A stretch of 64,000 nucleotides of DNA from Stachybotrys elegans (taxonomy: Eukaryota; Ascomycota; Sordariomycetes; Hypocreales; Stachybotryaceae): positions 2,664,843-2,728,842 of the forward strand of contig JAGPNK010000004.1 in the NCBI GenBank assembly GCA_020746835.1, in the 5' to 3' direction. A model generated the notes under the pieces. The model was not told the DNA's origin. It worked only from the letters and a program-made list of their open reading frames with translations, and ran no database searches. Position numbers and translations under genes: made by a program. Within the stretch, counting starts at the first letter, position 1; each line of letters starts with the position of its first letter. Below are positions 54,740-64,000 of the stretch, piece after piece.

Positions 54740-57700
54740 TAATACTGTTGGATTTCTTTCTAGGCGTGGGATAGATGTCTAGGTGGTTCCTATGTATTTT
54801 CTGATTTCTTATAGTTTTTCTATTTAATAAGGTACTTCTACTGATTTCCTATTTCTATGTTTTTTTTATAGTTAAGGATCTTTTTCACTTTCCATTCTTA
54901 CTTTAGAATGGCTTTATTAATATATGCTTTTTCAATGTAAATGGTTTCTTCTATAGGTTCTAATAGTGAAATGTAAAAGATTAGGTATAGTTGTACTTTA
55001 TTTAATAGATTGAGTTTGTAGTTATTATTAAAGATGCACTTTTTAACTAGAAATAGTCTAATATAGTGGTAATTAAGTTTTTTATTAGGTTGTTTTATAT
55101 TGATGTTTTTTATGGCAAGGTAAACTATATTTCCTTTCTAGAAGGTTAGTCCCTTTAACTGTTTTCTATTATAATATTCCTTTATTTATTCTTATATAAA
55201 GAGAATTTCTATTTAAAGCTACTTATATAGGTTCTTTAAGTTATCTAACTTAAGTATTGCCTTGGGTACTAGGGGTCCTTCTCTACATTCTTAATAGGTA
55301 TTAGGTATAAATCTGAAGTTTGTATAGGCTAGTGTAAGCTTAGTAGTCTTATTAATTAATATATTATATACTAGTTATACCATAGATAATTTCTCTACCT
55401 AATTATCTTGCTTATAGTTAATATAGTATTATAAGTATACCTTAAGTGTCTGGTTTATATACTTAGTTTGTCTGTTTATTTATAGTCTTTATGCTATATT
55501 AAGTTTGTAATTTAGACTAACTTATGCTATAAGGCACTGCTAGAATTGTAAGAAAAATGGCATTCCTCTGTTTGTAACAATGTTTAATAGCAATCCATAG
55601 GTAGTAATAATATATTATAGAAAGATATATAAAAATTCTTCTATATCCATTGATTTATTATAAGGAATGTAAAGATAGAACTTTATAAGTCTATTAATAA
55701 TGACTAAAATACTATTATAAACATATTCTATTGTAGGGTCTTATAATAGTAGTAGCTTAATAATAAAATCTATAGATATTAACTTCTATAGTTAGAGTGG
55801 TACTTAAAGAGGTTATAATTCTCTATAAGGCTTGTGTTATCGTGATTTAGCCTTATTGTAAATGTTACATTGTATGAGAATACATTTAATATATTTCTTT
55901 ATATTAGGGAACTTATAGTTCTACTTAATCCATTCTAGGGTTTTTATAACTTCCTAATATCTATATATAGACAATTTATATATATATTAAATAAAGTTAT
56001 CCCTGACATTATTTAGCACTTAGTAGTATAATATTTATTTACTATTATCTATACTATTATTATATTCCTTAATTCTTTGTAATAGTAAGTATACTATCTT
56101 AAAGACATTTATAATGCTTATGTTATAGGATTTACATTTCTTTATTTATTCCTTTAGGGCTATATTAAGGGTATTAGAGCTATAGAGCTATTTAACTTAT
56201 ATTATTATTTTATTAGGGTTATAATAGTTGGCAATATAATAGTTATTAATGATTTTATGTTCCACTTTATTTAGTAAGTAGACCTTCCCTCTGTATATAG
56301 TCTACTTGGTTTTTATAATAGTATTTTATCCTTTAAAATCCCTAAAATGCCATTCTATAATAACTCTCTAAATTATCTTAAAGTATTGCTCTTTTAGTTA
56401 TATATTTCCTATTCTTATAACTCTAGTCTATTATAAGTATCTCTCTAGGGTCTTTTCTAAGAGTTACTTAGTAATAACTAGTTATCTATTATTAAGGTTA
56501 GGTTTCTAACTAATAGTATTTACTTTTCTATTCTCTATTCCCTTATAGTAAATAATAATATAGTTAAATTAAACAAGGTATTCTATATAACTAAGTTATT
56601 ACTTACTTAACTTCTATATAGTAGTAAAGTAAGTAATGTTCTTATAGTCTATAAAGATCTTAATCTAGTGTTTACTACTTATATAGTAGTACTTAAATTC
56701 TCTAAGAGCTTCTACTATTATTAGAAATTCCTTATTATATATTAGGTAGTTAAGCTCTACTCTATATAGTTTATATAACTAAAATGCAATAGAGTGTAAA
56801 TTCCCTTTATTATCTCTCTAGCTAATTTATACTCTATTTATAAAATTAAATAAGTTAGTCTTAAGTTTAATTTCTTATTTAGGGTTAAAAGTCCTTAGTA
56901 TAGGTTTACTAATAATAGTGTTCTTAATTTATTTAAAGGCTTTCTATTGTTTCTCTATCTATTAAAACTTAAGTCCTTTCTATATAATATCTATAAGAGA
57001 GATAGTGATTTTTCTAAAGTTCTTAATAAACCGTTAGTAATAGTTTGCTAGGCTAATAAAGGATTATACTTTAGTAACATTTATTAGTGGTTTTTAATCC
57101 TTAATCACTGCGATTTTCTTTAGGTCTATTCTAATCTCGTTATGCAAGATAATATGTCTTAGGAAGGCTACTTCTTTCTTATAGAATTCACTTTTAAGAG
57201 GGTTAACTAGTAGTTATGTGTCTTTAAGAAGTTATAGTACCTTATATATATACTTCTTATGCTCTTCTCTATTATCTGAGAAGATTAATATATTATTAAG
57301 GTAATAAATAATAAAGATATTAAGGTATTTCCTTAAAATGTATATAATCATTTGTTAGAATATTATAGGTATATTAGTTAATTCTTATAGTATAGTAAGG
57401 TACTTATAAAGTCTATACTTTATTCTGAATGCTATTTTCCATTTGTATCCTTCTTTTATTTAGATTTAATTATAGGCTAATATAAGGTCTAGTATTATAA
57501 AGATTGTTTTACTATATAGTCTATCTTATATTTCTCCTATTAGGGGTAGTAGTATTCTATTCTTAATAGTAATGGTATTAAGCTATTAGTAGTTAATAAC
57601 TAGTTATAGCCTACTATCTTTCTTAGGTATAAACATAACTAGATATCTAGTTAATAACTTGGATACTTAGATCTTTCCTTAGTATAGTATCTATTTTAGG

Positions 57701-60700
57701 TACTTTTTGAGTGTTTCTTTCTATTTTATGTTAAGGGTATATAGCTTGTTAGAGTATAGCTATTTTCTATTAATAATGTTAATTTTATAGTTCTATTTAG
57801 AGTGTTATAGTAGTCTTCCTTTGACTTTTTTATTAAAGAGCTTTCTATACTTATAGTATTGTATTGGTATATTCTTTAGTCTCTCTTTTCTTTTAGTTAC
57901 TTTCTACCTTATCTCTTTAAGGTTCTTACTAAGCTTTTTAAACTGTTATATTATTTAGTATATAATGTAGTTTACTTATTACCTTTGTCCTTATATCTAT
58001 TTATATATTATTCCTTGTAAGGGTAGTAAGAATTCTATTCTCTATCTACTTTCTTTTAGTTATTTAATAGAGACTTAAGATCTCTCTAGGTTTGCTTTAG
58101 TATAGCTAGGTGTGGTTTGTCTAAGTGACTCCACCTGGCCAGTTTCCCAGTTAATTTATAGATTGTGCTTCTTAAACTATTTGTATTCTAAAAGTATGTC
58201 TACTATTTAGAATTTCCTAATATAGGTATAAATATATATATTACTATCTGTGACTTATAGATAGAGGTAATTAATTTCTTCTATAATACCTTCTTCTAGT
58301 AGGGTGTTTCTGTTAGTGTTTTAGATAGTGGTTTTCTATATTGCTTTCTATAGTAGCTTAAGTCTATTTATAGCTTTAGGGCTAATGTAATTCTTTTGTA
58401 CTCTATAGTCTAAAAACACTATAAGCTATTACCTATTAACCTATACCTATATAATGAGTTCTTGCTTTTTATTACTATTATTATATATATATAAGACCTT
58501 ATGCCCTATGCCCTAGTGTCCTGCCTTAGAGGGCGTCTCTAGTTTTTTAACATGTCATGCTAATCTACAATCTTAGCTTGTATATATATCTTATATTCTT
58601 TATATAGACAGTTATAATAGTTTAGTACTCTTATATACTAATTACTGTACTTCTAGTCCTTTTATTTAAGAATAAATAGATTATATAACTATTTTTTTAT
58701 TACCTAATGGTTCTTAAGGTTTTAATATAGGTAGTATCTAGGTACTAGGGTAGTTATAACTTTAGTTAGAAAATAGTTATTCCTAAACTTATTCTTACTA
58801 TATGTTTTATATAAATATATATAGTATAATACCTATAAGACCTTATTATGGTTTGGGTAATCTCTATAGGCAATAGGGGTATCTTTTACTATCTATCTCT
58901 ATTTTGTTTATTCTTCTAGAGCTTAGACTGTCCTTACTCTATAGATATAGAATCTATTATTATTAGGGCTTTATCCTCTAATAATACTATTAAGTGCCTT
59001 AATAGCACACTCTATTTCTACTTTTTTAGAGCAGTATATCAGTTGTGTCTATATGCTATATAAGTTCTATAGTGCCTTTTATACTTCCTTACTATCCCAG
59101 TTAGATTGTGCATTCTAGATCCTTTTCTCTATGGATTCTATAGGCTATTTGCAGTTTTCATTATTAATAATATTATTCTCTAAGATATCTAGCCCAAGCT
59201 CTATTATAATATTATACTTAGTGTAAGTGAGGTATAGGTGTGTAGTTCTCTAGTTCTAATAATATATTTAGGTTCTCTCTACTAGTTGCCTTACTTACTA
59301 TAGTTAGTTTACTTATTGGGATTATATAGGAATATTATTAATAGGGTTCCTATCTTAATTATATAATATCATGGTGATAATTATATCTTATATAAGTTTT
59401 CACTCTTGTTATTTCTTATTTTGTTTTTCTAGGGCCTTTTATACTTGCTAGACATTTTGTAGTATCTAGAAGTTATCTATAGGGTTCTAGTAGGTTTTAA
59501 CAATCTCCTATAGGGATTAGAGAGGTCCCTATTTAATGGCTTTGTCTGCCTAGAGTTATCTTTTGTATAGGTTCTAGATATAGTTAACTGCCTATTAATC
59601 TAGGTTAAAGTTATTTAACTATACTTCTTTAAACTAGTTTTATAGCTATAGTGTATAATAGTATCTAAAGTAATAATATTTCTTATACTTATAGAGTTTA
59701 TAATTATTATTCTTATAGTGGCTCTATCTAACTAAAGTGTAGGAGTCTTTTTCTTTTATAAAAACAAGCTTAGGTATCTAGTACTCCTAGTCCTCTAGTC
59801 CCTAGTAAAGCCCTTTTTTATTAAAATGTTTCTTAGGTATATACCTATGCTTGAATTCTCTATTATAGAGCTTATCCTACTTAGTAAAGTTAAAGTTATC
59901 CTTCTATATAGCTTTATAATTATCCTAATCTAGTGGGGTTATAAGTCTATAGAACTATAGCTTCTCTTTATTATATAGGATAACTACTATAGTGTGTATT
60001 GTAGTCCTAACACTAGTGCTTCTTTTATTAGGGAGTGGTATAAAGTGTATGTATTCTTTCTTATCTATTCCCTTAAATTCTTCTCTTTTAGGTATTTCTA
60101 CCTAGAACTTATTTTAGGTTAACTCTATATAGCTTCTTTAAATATAGCCCTTCTTACTATAGTTATAGTAGGTAATATTATTACCTTATTGTATAGTACT
60201 AATACTAGTATTTATGGCTTCTATATATATACTATAAGTAGTAGAGTGCTCTTTTTATTACTATTTAGTGTTAGTACTATGGTTATTTCTAATAAAAGGT
60301 TATTTCTACCTTTATTATACAGTAGTTTCTTTCTTCTCCTGTTTTTGCTAGAACTATTTCTTATTAATATAGACAGCTATTTAAATATACTTAATAAGGG
60401 TATTTAGTTATTGCTCTTTGTAAAGTTTATTCTTAACTCTTTCCTTTAGTCCCTTATAAAAGATTGCTATAAGTATACTATCTTTCTAGTTAAGGGGTAT
60501 AGTAATTTATTAGAATATTAATCTATAGTTAGCAGTAGATTTAACTTATTTAAGGCCTTTTAACTTCTATTCTACTACTCTTTCTTTATTAATAACTCTA
60601 AAAGTATCTTTAATTCACTATTTAAACTCTAAGTAACTATTAAACAGTCTATTAGTCTCTTTCTCTCGCTCTAGGTATATATTATCTTAATAGTCCTCTA

Positions 60701-61100
60701 GAATAGATTAGAACATTTATATAGCCATTTCTTTAAACCTTTCTGAAACAAATAGAACCTTCTCTTTATTACTTAAAAGGGTATATAGGAAGTACTAGAG
60801 GTATGTATTACACTGGTTTAGGAACCATTTAACTTAATTAGGACTTTCTCTAAAACAATCAGGTGGAGGGGGCTTAATAATAGCCCTAGCCTCCTGTTAT
60901 TATATATTTTAGTTTACTTGTTAAGCTAGTAGTATAGTCTGTATTTACTACATAACCTAGTTCAGTTATTACTGCAGCCACTAGTTGTCAGCGCGGGCCT
61001 CCTATAGCAGTCAGGCTTGCTACTGTGCCTCTGTTTCCGGTTGGGGTCCCGGAGTATAGGGCAGCACAGGTTAGTTACTAGTCAACATTATATTTAATAT
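54740..61100 (-). mobile_element. Ty3/gypsy retrotransposon, copy 2 (RIP-mutated)
   Basis: The minus strand at about 57.10-57.33 kb translates to a clear gypsy reverse transcriptase core: YLNNILIFSDNREEHKKYIY, followed by LLVNPLKSEFYKKEVAFLRH. The catalytic YxDD has become YLNN and stops replace expected codons, which are G-to-A changes on this strand. Orientation puts integrase near 55-56 kb and the gag side near 60-61 kb. LTR-like repeats lie on both sides. The element cannot be active as it stands. Confidence 0.75.
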
Positions 61101-61149
61101 TACTTAAGGGTACATAGTAACTGTCTAAATAAAAGCTATTAATATATAA

Positions 61150-61378
61150 TAGTCAGGTTCCTAACTATAACTAAGTCTAATTATATTAGGGTTAGTTATT
61201 AGTAAAGTAGTTAGGGTATATATACCATTAAGTGTATATTACATTTAGTAATAGTTAAATACTTAATATATATAGTAGTTAAGGTAACTAAGTTATATTA
61301 ATAGCTAGTAGGCTTCTAGCTAGATATACTCTATAGAATCCTCCTATCTATATATTAAGAGGACTAATTGTCTTCTAT
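61150..61378. repeat. LTR-like direct repeat, copy C (first 230 bp only)
   Basis: Starts near ataatagtcaggttcctaac and ends after ggactaattgtcttc, where copy D begins directly. It represents only the first part of the LTR seen in copies A and B. Confidence 0.6.
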
Positions 61379-61850
61379 AATAGTCGGGTTCCTAACTATA
61401 ACTAAGTCCAATTGTATTAGGGTTAGTTATTAGTAGAGCAGTTAGGGTATATATACTATTAAGTATATATTATATCTAGTAATAGTCAAATACTTAATAT
61501 ATATAGTAGTTAAAATAACTAAGTTATATTAATAGCTAGTAGGCTTCTAACTAGGCATACTCTATAGCATCCTTCTATCTATATACTATATAGGCTAACT
61601 ATTTAGTAGAACTATTAGTCTAGAACCAGGACTCATTCTAGACCGATTGGTCCAGTAGGTCCTCAGTTCTCTATAGGTTATATAACCTATTATATAGCCT
61701 ATATAGTTGTTATATTATAATATAATGCCCCTCTATAGTGGTCTTTTATTCCAAGACTATATAAAAGATCTGTCTATCCCTATTCTATTAGTATATAGTT
61801 TCTTTATTCTTTATATTCCTAAGGCTAACTATATTATATAGTGCTTATAA
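61379..61850. repeat. LTR-like direct repeat, copy D
   Basis: Starts near ataatagtcgggttcctaac, immediately after copy C. It is similar to copy B through a TATA-like ctatataaaagatctg (near 61758) and diverges afterwards. It borders gypsy copy 3. Confidence 0.6.
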
Positions 61851-62439
61851 ATGTTATGAGATCTAAACACTTATAGAATCCATTCTTCTTGCCAGTTGTA
61901 ATATAGATATACTATATATATAGTGTTTCTCCTATAGTTACTGCTGTATTATAGTTAAGAATACTGGGCGCTATTATAAATATATATTATAAAAGGTCCA
62001 TTATAATAGTGTTTTGGTGGCTTTAGCTTGTATATCTTTCCTATTTCCTTATACTTTCTTTTTTTAACTAACTATACTTTTAGTACAATCCTTAAACTCT
62101 TATAAGGCCTGCCTATTTTATAAGGAAAATTCTGCCAGCAATGATTTGTTATACCTATTAGATAAGCTCTCTATGCTTTAGGCCTATATGGCTATAGCTG
62201 CCATATATTTATTTTAGATTTGAAAAATTTATATGAACATGCGTTTCTATTAGGAGACTACAATCTATTGTGGCATTACTTAGTTAAATAAGAATAATAG
62301 CATTCTCCTATCCTTAGATACTTATAAGTCTTACTTAGTAGAGAAATTATAAGCAATAGGTATTCCTAATAATATTAATTAGTTTTCTTTTAGGCTTAGT
62401 CTTAACCTATAGAATACATCTCCTTCACTTATTAATAGT

Positions 62440-64000
62440 ACTACTAGATCTCCTTCTAGGTGTGGGATAGGTGTTTAGATAGCTTCTATATGTTTTCCAA
62501 TTTATTATAGTTTTTCTATTTGATAAAGTATTTCTACTAATTTCCTATTTCTATATTTTTCTTATAGTTAAGAATCTTTTTAACTTTCTATTCTTGCTTT
62601 AGGATAGCTTTATTAATATATACTTCTCTAATATAAATGGTTCCTTTTATAGATTCTAATAGTAAAATATAAAAAATTAGGTATAGTTATACCTTATTTA
62701 GTAGATTAAGCTTATAGTTATTATTTAAAATATATTTCTTAACTAGGAATAGTCTAATATAGTGGTAATTAAGTTTTTTATTAAGTTATTTTATATTAAT
62801 GTTTTTTATAGTAAAGTAAACTATATCTCCTTTCTAGAAGGTTAGTCCCTTTAACTAGTTCTTATTATAATACTCTTTTATTTATTATTATATAAAGAGA
62901 ATCTCCATTTAAAGCTACTTATATAGGTTTTTTAAATTATCTGACTTAAGTATAGCCTTAGGTACTAAAGGTCTTTCCCTACATTTTCAGTAGGCATTAG
63001 ATATAAATCTAAAGTTTATATAAGCTAGTATAAGCTTAGTGGTTTTATTAACTAATGTATTATATATAAGTTATACTATAGATAACTTCTCTACCCAATT
63101 GTCTTACTTATAGTTAATGTAGTACTATAGGTAAGTCTTAAATATCTGGTTTATATATTTAGTCTATCTATCTACTTATAGTCTCTATGTTATACTAAGC
63201 TTATAGTTTAGGCCAATTTGTATTATAAGGTATTGCTAGAATTATAAGAAAAATGGCATTCCTCTATCTATAATAATATCTAATAGTAATCTATAGGTAG
63301 CAATAATGTATTATAGAAAGATATATAAAAATTCTTCTATATCTATTAATTTATTATAAGGAATATAAAGATAGAACTTTATAAGTCTGTTAATAATAAC
63401 TAGGATACTATTATAAGTGTGTTCTATTATAAGATTTTATAATATTAGTAATTTAATAATAAAATCCATGGATATTAACTCCTATAGTTAAAGTGGTACT
63501 TAAAGAGGTTATAATTCTCTATAAGGCTTATATTATTGTGATTTAGCCTTGTTATAGATGTTATATTATATAAGAATATATTTAATGTGTTTCTTTATAT
63601 TAGGGAACTTATAGTTCTACTTAATCTATTCTAGGGTTTTATAACTCTCTAATATCTATGTATAGTAACTTATATATATATTAAATAAAGTTATCCCTAA
63701 TATTATCTGGCACTTAGTAGTGTAATATCTATTCACTATTATCTATACTATTATTGTATTTCTTAATTCTTTATAATAGTGGGTATACTGTTTAAAGATA
63801 TTTATAATACTTATATTATAGGATTTACATTTCTTTATTTATTCCTTTAGAGCTATATTAAGGGTATTAGAGCTATAGAGCTATTTGACTTATGTATTGT
63901 TTTATTAGGGTTATAATGGTTAGTAATATAGTAGTCATTAATAATCTTATATTCTACTTTATTTAGTAAGTAAACCTTCCCTCTATATATAGTCTATTTA
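62440..64000 (-). mobile_element. Ty3/gypsy retrotransposon, copy 3 (runs out of window)
   Basis: Collinear with about 54.75-56.28 kb of copy 2, clearly related throughout (for example the gtgggatag...tttctattt...gatttcctatttct series). It is the integrase side of the element, on the minus strand, and stop-riddled. The rest lies beyond 64 kb. Confidence 0.65.

Larger units (their letters stand above)
45646..64000. repeat. AT-rich RIP-like block of degraded transposons
   Basis: From about 45.65 kb to the window end the sequence is dominated by A and T, with TA-rich dinucleotides and stop codons every few triplets in all frames. Only one reading frame reaches 60 codons in 18 kb (60189-60407), and it is not protein-like. 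Recognisable decayed retrotransposon sequence and direct repeats occur inside. This is the expected result of repeat-induced point mutation (C to T at CpA) in Pezizomycotina. Unequal G+C among patches suggests insertions of different ages. No functional gene is supported. Confidence 0.9.

Noticed and set aside
60189..60407. 72-codon hydrophobic plus-strand frame in the AT-rich block
   Set aside because: Lies within the gag side of a mutated gypsy element on the opposite strand; composition is AT-driven (Ile, Leu, Ser, Phe, Tyr) and not protein-like.
45646..64000. CRISPR-like array or centromere
   Set aside because: Direct repeats are imperfect, long and transposon-derived, with no regular spacers; nothing specific for a centromere can be read from sequence alone.

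Overview
The window looks like nuclear DNA of a filamentous ascomycete (Pezizomycotina, most likely a Sordariomycete). The evidence is many short introns of about 41-101 nt with GT(A/G)xGT-type donors and CTRAY branch points. Typical fungal families are present: a Zn2Cys6 regulator, a fungal rhodopsin-like membrane protein, DUF3328/UstYa proteins and a DOMON-cytochrome b561 protein. A long AT-rich, stop-riddled, RIP-like block fills the right end. The species cannot be named from the sequence. I rebuilt gene models by hand from splice signals; in every complete spliced model the exon lengths sum to a multiple of three.

Left part (1-17.5 kb): a P450 cut by the window edge (-), a rhodopsin-like membrane protein (+), a CYP59/StcS-like P450 (+), a decayed MFS transporter (-), a small four-helix membrane protein (-), an ACC-synthase-like aminotransferase (-) and a Zn2Cys6 regulator (-). 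Together these resemble a metabolic cluster with no visible backbone enzyme and a dead transporter. A hypothetical protein and a secreted, probably GPI-anchored glycoprotein follow.

Middle (18-24.2 kb): a vWA-like protein, tRNA-Val(AAC), a homoserine-acetyltransferase-like alpha/beta hydrolase and a secreted subtilase.

Core of interest (26.2-35.6 kb): a previously unannotated-looking dikaritin-type RiPP locus. A 122-residue secreted precursor (32182-32598) carries four near-identical repeats beginning QYQLVVSQHG, separated by KR kexin sites. Four UstYa/DUF3328 oxidase-like proteins surround it, each with two HxxHC motifs: one with an unusual 170-residue N-terminal extension, two of a related CGxT...C type, and one classical. 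A DOMON-cytochrome b561 membrane protein and a 75-residue secreted acidic Trp/His-rich peptide lie inside the same interval. The proposed scheme (inference) is secretion of the precursor, Kex2 cutting at KR, and oxidative macrocyclisation by the UstYa proteins.

Right part (36-45 kb): a hypothetical protein, a class V aminotransferase pseudogene with several nonsense codons, an F-box/ankyrin-like protein, an auxin-efflux-carrier family transporter and a sugar-type MFS transporter.

Right end (about 45.65-64 kb): an AT-rich block without intact genes. It contains mutated Ty3/gypsy retrotransposon copies (reverse transcriptase recognisable on the minus strand near 57.1-57.4 kb), LTR-like repeats, a minisatellite and one small GC-richer island near 46.7 kb.
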